Shown here piece after piece: positions 1-13,482 of a stretch of 64,000 nt of DNA (position 1 is the first letter of the stretch; every line of letters begins with the position of its first letter). A program made the translations under genes and the position numbers. The notes below the pieces were generated by a model. It did no database searches. It was not told where the DNA came from and worked only from the letters and a program-made list of their open reading frames with translations. The DNA comes from Melieria omissa. Lineage: Eukaryota; Arthropoda; Insecta; Diptera; Ulidiidae. The stretch covers positions 5,766,001 to 5,830,000 of the forward strand of contig OZ020267.1 in NCBI GenBank assembly GCA_963971225.1. The letters are read 5' to 3'.

Positions 1-525
1 TTTTTTAATAAAAATAATAAATTTACTAATTTTTGTTATTTAATTAATCGAATTAACTTATAATTAGTTTTGATTTTAATGAATGTAAAATGTAATTGTT
101 AATGAATTTAAACAAATTGATGATTATTATTTATTTCATAAATTTACTAATTTTTCTTATTTAATTAATCAAATTAACTTGTAATTAGTTTTGATTTTAA
201 TGAATGTAAAATGAATTTGTTAATGAATTTAAACAAATTTATGATTATTATTTTTTTTCAGGTTGCGATCTGAGTATAAATTAATGTTAATTAAATTGAA
301 ACAACGGTTAATTAATTTAAAATTATTATTGAATACAATTACAAAAAGGTCTAATGCTTTAAATATCATGGAAGTCACAACTTAATCAAATCCATTTTAA
401 AAACTCAAAAATTTTAGAAAAAATAATATAACAAATTTGAATTTGCTTTGGTTAACGATTGTGACATTAACTCCAAATAATATTTTAATTAATAAGAGAT
501 TTGGTTTGTAATAAAAACTAAACTT
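1..525. repeat. AT-rich DNA with a ~130-bp tandem duplication at the left edge
   Basis: Bases 1-130 and about 130-255 are near-identical direct copies (shared landmarks: TTTACTAATTTTTNTTATTT, TAATTAGTTTTGATTTTAAT, AATGAATTTAAACAAATT). The array may continue left of the window. The rest of the interval is unstructured AT-rich sequence with no supported gene. Confidence 0.7.
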
Positions 526-1075
526 AAATAAAAGTCTTCTTCAAATACCTCAATTGACGAATAACTAATTAATTAATCGATATATATAATTATCGATTTA
601 TGATCATTAATCGAAATAATTACCAACTCAATTAAAGTTTTAATGTATAATTGAAACTAAATTTAAATAAAAGTCTTCTTCGAATGCCTCAATTGACAAA
701 TAACTAACGATTAATTATTGATTTATGATTATTAATCAAAATAATTATCAACTCAATTAAAGTTTTAATGTATAATTGAAACTTAATTTGAATAAAAGTC
801 TTCTTCAATTACCTAAACTGATGAAAAATTAACGTATAATTATCGATTTATAACCATTAACTTAAACTAATTATCAACTCAATTTGAGTTTTAATTTATA
901 ATTGAAATTTAATTTGAATAAAAGTCGTCTTTAATTACCTAAACTGATGAAAACTTAACGAATAATTATTGATTTATCACCATTAACTAAAATAATTATC
1001 AACTCAATTGGAGTTTCAATGTATAATTGAAACTTAATTTGAATAAAAGTCTTCTTCAATTACTTTAATTAGCGA
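525..1075. repeat. Tandem repeat, ~125-139-bp unit, about 4 copies
   Basis: The landmark AAAGTCTTCTT (once AAAGTCGTCT) occurs at 531, 670, 795, 921 and 1046, spacings 139, 125, 126 and 125. Each is followed by CAATT-rich sequence, ATTATCGATTTAT and TATCAACTCAATT. Units are AT-rich and slightly diverged. Confidence 0.8.
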
Positions 1076-4000
1076 TTTATGACCATAATCCAAAATAATG
1101 ATCTAATTAATTGAAATTTAAAAGCATTATAATCTCAAAATTACCAGTGCGATTGTTTTGATTTAATTCATAAAATAAAATATGACAATAAATTGAAAAA
1201 ATTATTAATTGAAATAATATTTGTGAGCATAATTCAACTTAGTTGCAACACAAAGAAAGTCAATTACGATAATAAATTACAGTAATCACTAATTAAGTTG
1301 CAGATAATCAAGATAATTGAATAACAGTTTCCAAACATAATCAGAACTCAGTATAATGTAAAAGTTGTAATTTAATGAATTGATGAATTCATAATCATTT
1401 AATGAAGAATATATGTTATGGCAGTAAATCGAATTGAAAATTACCCCAGTTATTATTTTTAAGGATAATTAAATCTCTGTTAATATTTAAAATAAATTCA
1501 GTTGCGATATTCAATCTCAGTAATTCTAATTAAGTTGCAGAAAACAACATAATTATAATCATAATCCTAAATTGAACATAATCACATTTCAACATAATTA
1601 CAATTTCCAAACATGATTAGAATTCATTGCATTAGTTTATGAATTCATATTTGTAATTATAAATAAAACATATTAATCACCTGGAATAGAATCAATTATT
1701 ATATTAAATACCAGTAATCACTAATTCAATTGCAGCAAATCAAAACAATTGCTAATTAAATTAAGGTTTGCAAATGTCATTAAAACTCAGTGTTTAATTA
1801 CACTTGAGTCTTTAAACACTTCAGTGTTTAGTTACCCTTAATTAGGTTTTAATTAGGTTTTAATTAGGTTTTAATTAAGAAACAATTATGAGAGTAATTC
1901 AAAATAATTGGTGACTTAGTTACAATTTTGAGTTGAAATAATAAATTTTTTGTATAAAAGCGTAAAAATAAATAAATTTAAAATCTCTTAAGAAATGTAT
2001 TCACAAATCCATAAACTATGAGAAAATAATCATTAATTATATTGAAGTTTTCAAGTATATTTTAAGAATAGTTAACCTAATTAAAAGCTTTTATTTTTTT
2101 TTGGAGTAACTGAAATTAACCGCTGATGGTTCCAAATATAAATAATTAAATAAATTCTAATTCAGTTGCCAAATATAATTAAAATTCCATTCAACTAAAA
2201 GTTTTTATTTGCCATAGTTAACGCATCAGCAAACAAAGAGATCATCATTGAATCAAAAGAATCAATTAAAAATTAATAATTTTCAATAATCAGAAATCAT
2301 CATCGAATCAAAGTAATCAATTAAAAAATAATAATAATTTTCAATAATCAGATATCCAACTAAACAATGTTCTTCAGCCTGACGTAAAAATTAAATGACA
2401 ATGGTTTTTAGTTTTGCAAAGTTATTTTTTTTTCTAATTGCGATTTGTAATTACTTTGGTTTGTTGTTGTGATTTCAGTTTTCCGCTTTCATTCTTTCTC
2501 CATCATTCAAGTCTGTCAAGTCTGCGTAGTGCGCCCCGTTTGCACATTTCAATGCAACTATTCAACAAATTCAACTTTGCAATGCAACGCAATCAATTCA
2601 GATTTCTGCATTTCAAATTTTTAATGGCTTTCACAATGGCTGCCATTGTTTGTCATCGTCGTCGTCGTCTTCTTCTTCTCCTACTACAGTTTTTATTTGT
2701 TGTTTTGTTTGCTTTCTTGTTTTAGTTTGTAGTGTTATAGTTGTGGGTGTAGTTGTATTTGTTGTTGTTGTTTTTTTGTTAGTTAGTTAGTTTACGAAAC
2801 CTTGTCTTCATAACTTGCAAAAATTGCGCGCGGCAGAAGTTTTGGCCGCGAAATTCCGCCTGACGCACCTCGTAGGAAGATTCTACTTAAACTTTAACAT
2901 ATTCTCAACAGTTGTTCCGACGTGCACAACGATTTCAATTGAACCTATCGATAACTTAAGTATTGTACGCAAAGTCGACTTTTGCTTAGAAGTTAGGACT
3001 TTGTCATCTATAATAATTTAGCGCTTTTTGTTAGTAGTTGTCGGCGACGTTTTGCTTCGCTTCTCTAAACTTAACAACCGATTCATACATACAGACACAA
3101 TTCAACAGTGTTTAGTTTCGCAATGTAATGTACATACATAACTTGTTAATAATTAATCGTGTGTAATCATAGTGGAAGACATCCGCTTAAATTTAGTTTC
3201 AAGATCTTTTAGTTTGCTTTAGTTTTGGTTTCTGGTATCTTGTGTTTTGTTTCTCTTGAGTGTTTGATTTGCATGTCTCAGCACTTTGTTTTTGCTTTTT
3301 TCTGAACTTTTTGATATTTGTCTGCATTGAACGCATACACACTAACACATACACATATATTCGGTTGGAAAATTCTCTTTGTTTGTTTAGTGGTTTCTTT
3401 GTGAAAAATAGAATTCGAAAGCTACATTCGTATGACACTCTAACCTTAACTTAGGCATTGAATTTGTTACATTTTAATGTTAGTTTTTATTTATTTTATT
3501 TTTTTGAGTTACTAGTTTTTTTTAAGAAAGTTTTAACATACATTCTTTTTATGATTTCTATTAAATTTGCTACACAATTCGTAAGTAAAACTATACACTT
3601 GAAATGAGAAAATTGCCAAATTGGCTTCATTTGGTATAACGCTGACGTTCATTGGAGCAAAACGTACCTTTGCTGCGAGATGTGAGCATTAAGAATATGA
3701 GAAAAAGTAAAAAATATAACTGGAATTACAAAATTTAAAGAAACGTTTTATAAGATAAAGAGGACTAAAAAAAAACAATTAGAAAAATTAACAAAAAATA
3801 ACAAAATAACAAAAAATTGAAAAATAACAAAGATACAAAAATAAAAACAATATTTTGGAAAGTGTATAGTAAGGAAATAAAAATTTTTCGAAAGGATAAT
3901 ACAAAATTGAAACTAACACAGATAACTTACAATTTAAAATTAAAAATAACAAAATTCAAAACCAAACCTTGAATTAAAGTTAAAATCTAACGAGCAATTT

Positions 4001-4168
4001 TCTTATTCAAAATGTAAACGTAGAAATAACAATTTTTTAATAATACTTTAATTAACTAAAATGAAAAGATTTTAGCCCAAAAACAAAAATTAAATTGTAG
4101 TAATTACAAGTTGGATATTACAAATTAGAAACTAAACATTTAGAAAAATTAAAATTAAAACAAAAATT
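1076..4168. other. AT-rich intergenic DNA, no supported gene
   Basis: Contains a short TTTTAATTAGG triplication near 1845-1878, a GTC/CTT-rich stretch near 2655-2690, and scattered A-rich tracts at 3670-4168. Short open frames (for example a Phe/Leu-rich 95-codon one at 2438) follow base composition and match nothing recognised. Confidence 0.5.
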
Positions 4169-4204
4169 AATCATAAAATAGAAATTGAAACAAAAAGATT
4201 TCTG
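4169..4204. repeat. 36-bp direct repeat, left of the TTCAA satellite
   Basis: Identical over 36 bases to 5838-5873. It starts AATCATAAAATAG and ends AAAGATTTCTG. The pair brackets the pentanucleotide array and short unique flanks. Confidence 0.9.
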
Positions 4205-4284
4205 GAAATGAAATTAAATTCAAATTAAATTTAAAATAAAAATTCAAATTCCAATTCAATTTTAAATTCAAATTCCAACTCCAG

Positions 4285-5772
4285 TTCAATTCAATTCAAT
4301 TCAATTCAATTCAATTCAATTCAATTCAATTCAATTCAATTCAATTCAATTCAATTCAATTCAATTCAATTCAATTCAATTCAATTCAATTCAATTCAAT
4401 TCAATTCAATTCAATTCAATTCAATTCAATTCAATTCAATTCAATTCAATTCAATTCAATTCAATTCAATTCAATTCAATTCAATTCAATTCAATTCAAT
4501 TCAATTCAATTCAATTCAATTCAATTCAATTCAATTCAATTCAATTCAATTCAATTCAATTCAATTCAATTCAATTCAATTCAATTCAATTCAATTCAAT
4601 TCAATTCAATTCAATTCAATTCAATTCAATTCAATTCAATTCAATTCCATTCAATTCAATTCAATTCAATTCAATTCAATTCAATTCAATTCAATTCAAT
4701 TCAATTCAATTCAATTCAATTCAATTCAATTCAATTCAATTCAATTCAATTCAATTCAATTCAATTCAATTCAATTCAATTCAATTCAATTCAATTCAAT
4801 TCAATTCAATTCAATTCAATTCAATTCAATTCAATTCAATTCAATTCAATTCAATTCAATTCAATTCAATTCAATTCAATTCAATTCAATTCAATTCAAT
4901 TCAATTCAATTCAATTCAATTCAATTCAATTCAATTCAATTCAATTCAATTCAATTCAATTCAATTCAATTCAATTCAATTCAATTCAATTCAATTCAAT
5001 TCAATTCAATTCAATTCAATTCAATTCAATTCAATTCAATTCAATTCAATTCAATTCAATTCAATTCAATTCAATTCAATTCAATTCAATTCAATTCAAT
5101 TCAATTCAATTCAATTCAATTCAATTCAATTCAATTCAATTCAATTCAATTCAATTCAATTCAATTCAATTCAATTCAATTCAATTCAATTCAATTCAAT
5201 TCAATTCAATTCAATTCAATTCAATTCAATTCAATTCAATTCAATTCAATTCAATTCAATTCAATTCAATTCAATTCAATTCAATTCAATTCAATTCAAT
5301 TCAATTCAATTCAATTCAATTCAATTCAATTCAATTCAATTCAATTCAATTCAATTCAATTCAATTCAATTCAATTCAATTCAATTCAATTCAATTCAAT
5401 TCAATTCAATTCAATTCAATTCAATTCAATTCAATTCAATTCAATTCAATTCAATTCAATTCAATTCAATTCAATTCAATTCAATTCAATTCAATTCAAT
5501 TCAATTCAATTCAATTCAATTCAATTCAATTCAATTCAATTCAATTCAATTCAATTCAATTCAATTCAATTCAATTCAATTCAATTCAATTCAATTCAAT
5601 TCAATTCAATTCAATTCAATTCAATTCAATTCAATTCAATTCAATTCAATTCAATTCAATTCAATTCAATTCAATTCAATTCAATTCAATTCAATTCAAT
5701 TCAATTCAATTCAATTCAATTCAATTCAATTCAATTCAATTCAATTCAATTCAATTCAATTCAATTCAATTC
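4285..5772. repeat. (TTCAA)n pentanucleotide satellite, 1,488 bp
   Basis: About 298 head-to-tail copies of TTCAA without indels. The only deviation noticed is A to C at 4648. The left flank (4205-4284) is a degenerate mix of AAATTC and AATTCC words, consistent with growth from local AT-rich sequence. Confidence 0.98.
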
Positions 5773-5837
5773 TGGTAAGTACAAAATTTTTTTGGTTTGG
5801 TACAAATCTTTGGTTTGGTACAAAATCAAAATAATAA

Positions 5838-5873
5838 AATCATAAAATAGAAATTGAAACAAAAAGATTTCTG
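5838..5873. repeat. 36-bp direct repeat, right of the TTCAA satellite
   Basis: Exact copy of 4169-4204, lying 66 bp right of the satellite end. Far longer than any known target-site duplication, so a segmental duplication or slippage product is likelier than transposition. Confidence 0.9.
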
Positions 5874-7369
5874 AAAATTTATTTTTACAAAAGATACTTA
5901 AAAAAATTAATTATAAATTTTAAATTCAGAAAAAATTAAATAAATTATTAAAATAAAATAAATAAGGAACTAAAATAATATTTACAAAACTCCAAAGTTA
6001 AAAAAAAACAAAAACAATTCACATTATTCGTTTGGAAGCGTTTGTATTGAAATTTCATTGTGTTTTATTTATTTTTTTATATTTGAAAAAATATAAATAA
6101 TTTTTTCCGCAGCAAATGCACGTCTTGCCTAATCAGCGATAATATTTTACTACACACGTTTTTGTTTAATTAAATTGAATTACTTGTTTTAATTTAGTTA
6201 TTTTTCAGTTCAGTCATTGTCTTAAATAAATAAATACTTTTTTTTGCTTGGCTTAGAAACGCTTATCTTAGTTAGTCGCTAACTATTTAGACTTTATTCA
6301 ATTAAACCTACTGTGCCGTGCAATCGCTGCGCCCACAGACACACAGTCAGCAGAGACAACAGACGGCTGTGTGTGTGTGTGTGTGTGGCGCAGTGTTGGC
6401 TTCATTTTCGGTAGTGCAGTGTTGGTCGTTGGCAGCGTTGGCCTGTCGTCGTGTGCAGTGTTGAACTGAAATTGACGGCGGCATCGGCGAAGCGCGCGTC
6501 AACACACTGAAATTTAGACTGGGCTGTGCGCGAATCGTTTACAAAACTTTGTACGCTCACTTTTGATTGGCTTTTATTGTTTGTGCTGATTATAAAAAAA
6601 AAAAACATTTATAAAGAATAATAAAAATAGTTGGCGTTTCGTGGTGGAAGGTTTTTGTACAATTAGGCAATGGATTTGGTTATCTTCTGATGGGGATTGG
6701 ATTCATTCTATTTGCTATATGCTTGAGACAAGAGTTAGTTGCTGGAGAGGACTTTGTTTTGATCGCGAAATTTATGAAATATTTTAGTTAAATAGTTCAC
6801 AACGCGAAGAGGAGAGACAACCGAAAGAGTTAAATAAAATATAAAAAAAATAGTTTCTTTATAATAACAACTAGTAGTAAGTGTGGTAGATGCAGAGACA
6901 TGGAGCCAGTGGTTAATTTTAGATTAGCAAAACCGTTCTGGTTGGGCTTTAAATACTCGGTAAACATTCAGTATATTGATTCATAATATTGATCAACAAA
7001 ACACTCTGCTTGAGTGAGAAGAAGAAGTGCTTGATTCAATCTGCAAGATGTTTTTGGACTTCAACGAATTTTCTTATTTGGCTTCAAACGACAAGAAGTG
7101 CTTCCTAAAATTTGTTCTTTTAGTTTCGAGAAAAGGAAAGGAAAGAAATTAAAAACATGCACAGCGCTTTGTATACAAAATAAATAAATGAAAAATAAAT
7201 AAATAAAAACAAATGAAACTAGAAATACTGTCCACGAAGTTTAAATTTAAGTTTCGAGAAGATGAAAACTAAAAACAAAGAATACGACGCAAATTATACA
7301 AAATAAATAATTGAAATTCAAATAATTCAAAATTCAAAACTCAAAAAGAAAAATTAAAATGGTATTTTT
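5874..7369. other. AT-rich DNA with a (TG)n microsatellite, no supported gene
   Basis: A (TG)n run lies at 6368-6388, inside a less AT-rich patch (6290-6560). The remainder is A-rich with AAATAAAT runs. Short open frames lack recognisable domains. Confidence 0.5.
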
Positions 7370-8570
7370 TTAGCTGCCAAACTTCCCATAAAGTCTTCTA
7401 AAGGGTCAAACCTCAACAAGATCTTCACAATCATCGAAGTGTCAAGCTGAGTATCAAGCTTACATAAACTTTAAAACACTGCAAAATATTCAGACCAATC
7501 GAAACAAGATAAAGTCTTCAAAACAGTCAAGTCTATAGAAAGTTTTCGCAAAGCTGAAACATTTACAAGATCTTCACAACACTCAAACTTCCATAAATGT
7601 AAAATTTTTGAAAAGTATTCAGACCAATCATTGCACTTCAAAGTTTTGAAAAAGTCAAATATTTTAGAACAAATATTTTAGAAAGCTTATGGAACAATCA
7701 AACTAATACAAAGTTTACAAAAACCCTCACCACCCTCACAAAACCTTCATAAACGTTAAAAGCCTTCACTATCATCAAAACAATCGAAACCCCACGAAGA
7801 CTTCAAAGCAATCAAATCCACATCAAATTTATAGAAAGTCCTTGGAACAGTCAAACTGCCTCAAAGTCTTCAGATTAATCAAATATTAACTAAATTTTTA
7901 GAACACTAAAACTTCAACAAAGCCTCCATAAATGACCAAATTCTTCAAAGTATTCAGATCAATCGATGCCGTTCAATGCTTTAAGAACAGTCAAATCCAT
8001 AGAAAGCTTTACAGAATTTACAAAATATTTAAACTTTTACAAAGCCTTCATTAAAGTCAAAACCCTACACTATCATCAAAAAAATCGAAGCTTTACAAAG
8101 ACTTTAAAATCTAATCAGCTTCAAATCCATGGTAAGTCCTTGAAGCAGTTAAGTGTTCGGAATAGTCAAATATTTACTAAATTTTTAGACCACTGAAACT
8201 TTTACAAAGCCTCCAGAAATCACAAAATGCTGCAAAGTATTCAGACCAATCGATGCCCTTCAAAGTTTTGAGAACAGTCAAATCCATAGAAAGCCTTTAG
8301 AACACTAAAATTCTTACAGAAAGCCTTCATAAAAGTCAAAACCTTGCACTATAATCAGAACAATCGAAGCTTTAGAAAGACTTCAAAGCACGAAAATCCG
8401 CATCAAATCCATGGAAAGTCCTTGGAACAGTCAAACTGCCTCAAAGTCTTCAGAACAGTCAAACATTGACTAAATTTTTAGAAGAGTCCAACTCGCTTCA
8501 AAATTTTCAAAACCTTAAAACCCCTGCAATGTCCACAGAACATTCAAACATTTACTAAATTTTTTGAAGA
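7370..8570. repeat. Degenerate tandem array, ~290-bp unit, about 3-4 copies
   Basis: The block CTTCATAAA-GT-AAAACCTTGCACTAT recurs near 7745, 8045 and 8330. The block AGTATTCAGACCAATCGATG recurs near 7610, 7946 and 8236. Each unit also carries GTCCTTGGAACAGTCAAACTG or a variant. The array is strongly diverged, with CTTCA/GTCAAA words throughout, and the short open frames come from this repetition. Confidence 0.75.
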
Positions 8571-8871
8571 GTCCAACTTGCTACAACAGAAAGCCTTCAT
8601 AAAAGTCAAAACATTGCACCTTCAGAACTTTTACAAAGCCTCCATACTCATTATCCACAAAATGAAGCAAAGCCCACGCACGGAGCTACAATGCATCAAT
8701 GCCACCGAGGCAGTTGGTATACCACCCTTTCTTCAGAAGAACTCCTATCTAGACAGAGCAAGCACTGGATGGCTCCGTGGATAAACATATAACAGGACAG
8801 GACAGATCTGAACTTCCCAATCCAGAGTATTAATCCTACTAAACAAACCCTTCATTGGAGTTGTTGAAGAA

Positions 8872-9270
8872 GTCATAACTGGACACTGTCTTGTTGGCCA
8901 ACACGCCTAGAGACTGGGTCTGCTGTACAATGACTTCTGTAAAAGCTGCAGGAATGAAAACTGTGAGGAAGCAGATGAGCACCGCCTTTGCTAAGAACGA
9001 GAATGCATTTCCGATTTTTGGGACAGCACTGCCTCAATTACTTCCAAGTAGTGTTGAGAAATTCATTGGAGCTACCGAGTAGCTCACATTTCCCTCTCCA
9101 ACACAAGTCCTTCTACACTTTCCACTGGCGTTTGCCAGCAGTTTTTTACTCTTCAAACCTTAAAGTAAGCTTGCAAACTATCAAAATGTATAGGCAGAGT
9201 CCTTCCATGTGGTAACACAGTAGACAAAGTCTAAGTGGCCTATGTTACGTCTCAGAGGCGACCACTTAAC
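8872..9270 (+). mobile_element. Non-LTR retrotransposon 3' fragment (copy 1), broken
   Basis: One frame reads V-I-T-G-H-C-L-V-G-Q-H-A, a stop, then RLGLLYNDFCKSCRNENC and EEADEHRLC. This is the Cys-Cys-His-Cys motif found at the C-terminus of jockey/R1-type pol proteins after RNase H. The coding trace then degrades. The segment ends in GGTAACACA...GGCCTA...CTCAGAGGCGACCAC, which resembles the 3' end of the SINE in this window. In-frame stop and frameshifts make it a relic; the exact clade cannot be set from this piece. Confidence 0.7.
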
Positions 9271-10639
9271 TTGTCTGTAGTCCTTAGCTCATATCTGGAA
9301 ACCATATCGACATAAAGAAAATCTTCAGAAGTCTCCATAAGAGTCAAACCCCTCAGTCATAACTCGAAGAAATGGCAAACCATTACAATGTCTTGGGACA
9401 AGTCAAACAACCTCATCGAATACTAAACGACAAACAAACAACTTTTGCCTCGTTTCGCATTTAAGTAAGAACTTTAATTAATTTTGCTCGGCTGCTGCTT
9501 GTAATTGAAATGCAAATAAAGACCCTCATTTGCCCTAATTACATTTTCAGCACAATTTGTAATCGCTGCGTCATTCGTCATCGCGCATTCGGAGCAAATT
9601 TTTTTCGGCACTCATAATTGCTTTTTAAATTCTATTAATGAGCTGCCACGTCACGCTAGCGCCACACTCACTCACCCATTCACACACACACATACACATA
9701 AATACATAAAGCGATCTAAACTGAAAAAAATAATTTGATTTGTGTAGCGTAAATTGCAATTGTTGGCGTTTTGTTGCTGTGTGTTTGGCTGCACTAATTG
9801 CGCGCAGACTCGATTATTTGAAGCATAGTTTATGGCGTTCATCACAAACGAGGCTTTAATTCTCACTGTCGCCGCGACGAAAATTGATTCATTTGTGCGT
9901 TGGTTGTGCGGGCCGTCGCCGCTGCCGTTTGTACTAAATACGCGTACTCGCCCGAGGCATCCATTGTCATTCACTTTGACTAATTACGTCGATTTATTCA
10001 AAGAACCGCCGCCTCTAAATTCAGCGCGACACGAAACGAAGTGACAATCCGTTCGCGTCAGCCGCTCGCGTAATTGCTTTCATTATTGGAATTCAGTCAC
10101 TTGCGAAAATCGCAATCGCAAAATTTATGCTTTAATTATTTTCTTTATCTGCCGTGGCCGGGTGCGCCGCTGTGCGGGCGAACGCGAGTATCGGCGACAC
10201 TTAATTGATTTTTATGAGCGTAATTTACAAAAGTAATGAATGCTGAAAAGGCATTTAAGTGCTTTTGAAGTGTATCCCGTCGACTCGCAGACAGTCTTCG
10301 CACAATTCATGTTAAAGGCCAGTTGTATGATTTGTGAGTGTGTGTGTGTGGGTTTGGTGAATGTTGCGCGCAAACATTGGTGTGTTGTCAAAGGCTCAAA
10401 ATATCTCTACATTTGTTGCAATCGTTGTTGATGTTGCAAGTAAATGTTTGGTAATAAAATAGCAATAACCATTTGGCGATTCGAGGAAACATTTCGTACA
10501 CAGAAGACAGGCAAAAGGATCAAGATAATCTTTGTACTGCAAGAAGTGACAGCAATGATCAACAGTGAGATTTTAAGGTTCGACAGTTTTGGCTCTTTGA
10601 AGAGCTAAGTAACTACTAAGGCGAGTCTTAAAAAGTCAA
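9271..10639. other. Moderately AT-rich DNA, no supported gene
   Basis: A less AT-rich patch at 9820-10200 and a (CA)n tract near 9680-9700 are the only structure seen. Two overlapping open frames on opposite strands (9672-10044) show no recognised domain. Confidence 0.4.
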
Positions 10640-12110
10640 GTCAAGTCAATTCATAGCTTTCAAAGTTATTTTAAAAGACGCAGACTTTGCCGAAAGTCAG
10701 ACATAGGCCTCAGCTGGGCTTACAGGAAGAAGGATGTGGACATAAGTTCCTGCAAGTATCTGGAGACCCAACTGAAGCCACTGTAATTTATGAACGAATC
10801 TTTCTAAATCTGTAATGTTGGCTGATTTGAGATAAATCAAGTCAAGTCGAATCATGTCAAATCAAATAAAGTCAAATCATGCCAAATCAAAAAAAAGCAG
10901 ATCAAAACCAGCAAAGAAAGTCAAGTCAAGTCGAGTCTGGAAAAGACAAATCAAGTCAAGCCATATTAAGTCAAATCAAGCCAAGTCAAGGCGATTCAAG
11001 TCGATGTCAGAAAATGGCAATGTAAACCTAGTCAAGTCGAGTCTTAAAAAGACAAGTCAAGTCGAGTGTTGAAAAGACAAGGCAAGTCAAGTCAAGTCGA
11101 GTCGAGTCAAGTCGAGTCAGGAACAGGCAATTCAAGTCAAGTCAAATCGAGTCTTGACAAGACAAACCAAGTCAAGCCATATTAAGTCAAGTCAAGTCGA
11201 TTCAAGTCGAAGTCAGAAAATGGCAATGTAAACCCAGTCAAGTCAAGTCAAGTCGAGTCGAGTCAGGAAAAGCAATTAAAGTCAAGTCAACTCGAGTCTT
11301 GATAAGACAAATCAAGTCAAGCGATATTAAGTCAAATCAAGCCAAGTCAAGTCGATTCAAGTCGAAGTCAGAAAAGGGCAATGTAAACCCAGTCAAGTCA
11401 AGTCAAGTCAAGTCGAGTCGAGTCAGGAAAAGGCAATTCAAGTCAAGTCAAATCGAGTCTTGATAAGACAAATCAAGTCAAGCCATGTTAAGCCAAATCA
11501 AGCCAAGTCAAGTCGATTCAAGTCGAAGTCAGAAAATGGCAATGTAAACCTAGTCAAGTCGAGACTTAAAAAGACAAGTCAAGTCGAGTGTTGAAAAGAC
11601 AAGGCAAGTCAAGTCAAGTCAAGTCGAGTCGAGTCAAGTCGAGTCGAGCCAGGAACAGGCAATTCAAGTCAAGTCAAATCGAGTCTTGACAAGACAAACC
11701 AAGTCAAGCCATGTTAAGTCAAATCAAGCCAAGTCAAGTCGATTCAAGTCGAAGTCAGAAAAGGGCAATGTAAACCCAGTCAAGTCAAGTCAAGTCAAGT
11801 CGAGTCGAGTCAGGAAAAGGCAATTCAAGTCAAGTCAAATCGAGTCTTGATAAGACAAATCAAGTCAAGCCATGTTAAGTCAAAACAAGCCAAGTCAAGT
11901 CGATTCAAGTCGAAGACAGAAAATGGCAATGTAAACCCAGTCAAGTCAAGTCAAATCAAGTCAAGTAAAGCCATGTCAAGTCGAGTCCAGCCAGGAAAAG
12001 GCAATGCAAGCAAGTCAAATCGAGTCTTGAAAAGACAAATCAAGTCAAGTCATGTCATAGCAAGTCAAATTAAGTCAAGTCAAATCGGCAAATCGAAAGC
12101 TTTGCATCTG
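10640..12110. repeat. AAGTC-based minisatellite with higher-order structure
   Basis: The basic word is AAGTC with variants (GAGTC, AAATC, AAGCC). The landmark GGCAATGTAAAC occurs at 11016, 11222, 11377, 11538, 11764 and 11925, spacings 206, 155, 161, 226 and 161. Long units carry an extra block with AAAAAGACAAGTCAAGTCGA. This makes a long-short-short order with a ~522-bp super-period. The 5-bp base period opens several Ser/Lys-rich frames (for example at 10854 and 11847), which are artefacts of the repeat. Confidence 0.9.
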
Positions 12111-13482
12111 CGACTGGAGAGGGCCAAGCAGTGATAGAGAAGGTGACCTACAGTTTTCTCCCTGTTTTTATTGAGGCAACTCTGGCACTAGTGTCAACTT
12201 TCCAGAATTAATCTGCAGGATAAGCATCCGAATAAAAGTGAACGTATTATCTTTTGTCAGTTTTGAGATGTTTACTTTTTATCAACAGTCTTAGCTCTGT
12301 TTTAGACGCATTTAAATATCAAGCAGGCAGTAGTGGGTTAAGCACAACATACAACGACATTTTTACAGTTTTTATACATTTTTCGCTGAAATATATTTCT
12401 AAAAAAATTGCAATGTTTAAGTGCCCTGATTAGGTGTGACACGTGTCCATGTAGCGCCGTCACCTTTGTTGTTAATTAACATTTGACTCTGTCGCCGTGG
12501 CAATGCTGCCACACCCGAAATTACATATTCATGCAAAGTTTCAACTTATGCAAATTTTATAGCGGCAACAAGAGTTTGACATAAAAATGGGTGCAAAAAA
12601 ACAACATTAAAATTCCAGCAAAGGATAATGCATTTGACATTTGTGAAAATTTACAAAAAAAAAAAACAAAAATAATAAAAAACTAATAAAAAAAATAACA
12701 AAAAAAAATACAAATAATACGAAATTTGGGCGCGTTTTTTTAAATATTTTTTTTTATATTTGTGCTAATGCTTTTTGCAACTTTATTGTTGATGGCTTGC
12801 AATATTTTCGACAAACACAAAGCGTCAACGAGCTTTTACCTTCAATGTTTACATTATAGGGCAACAACAAAAACAAAAAAAAAGAACAACAAATTCCATT
12901 CACATTTGCGACCGATGAATTCGACTGATGTTGTTGTTGTATTTTTGCCCAGCAGATGGCTATTTACTTTTTAGTGCTGCTCGACATTACATTTGCCAAG
13001 TGCAGAAGTCAGCAAACAAAAGTTGTTCATTAGAAAATTTACATTTCAAAAAAGTTGGCAATAAAATTTGAATTTTTTATGCGAAGCGAGCGCGTAATGT
13101 TTGCGTCCTTTTTGTAAAGCGCGGCCGCTTTGTTATGGTAAAGAGTGGGGGGAAGGCGCGAAGGGTTGGCAGGAAGAACGAGTGCATGCGTTAGGGCGAG
13201 GCTGCTGCTCTGTGTGTGTGTGTGTGTGTGTAAAGGGGAAAGGAATCTACGAAATTGCATATGAAAGTCAATTTCCAGGGTAACAAATGCGAAACATGCA
13301 TTTTTAAGCGTTGCGCGCCATAAAAGCTGCAAGTTTAAGGCGACATCAGGTGGCCGAGGAATATGAAATGAAGTGAGCGAGGTATGTGAGGAGAATGAGG
13401 GCAGCTTTTTGTTCAAAGAAAATGTGGCTTGTCAATGCAAATTTGGTTAAAACTGACTTTTAAGCATAGCGTTGCCTGGGAA
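12111..13482. other. AT-rich DNA with A-tracts and a (TG)n microsatellite, no supported gene
   Basis: A-rich run at 12650-12720; (TG)n at 13211-13231. The 125-codon minus-strand frame at 13039-13416 reads through the (TG)n complement (His-Thr run) and matches nothing recognised. Confidence 0.4.

Noticed and set aside
4285..5772. Telomeric repeat
   Set aside because: The unit is TTCAA, not TTAGG, and the array is internal and flanked by ordinary sequence.
10854..12134. Ser/Lys-rich repeats that look like a repetitive protein
   Set aside because: AAGTC has a 5-bp period, so the frame rotates through the same words. Stops recur between units and no start or splice context is present.
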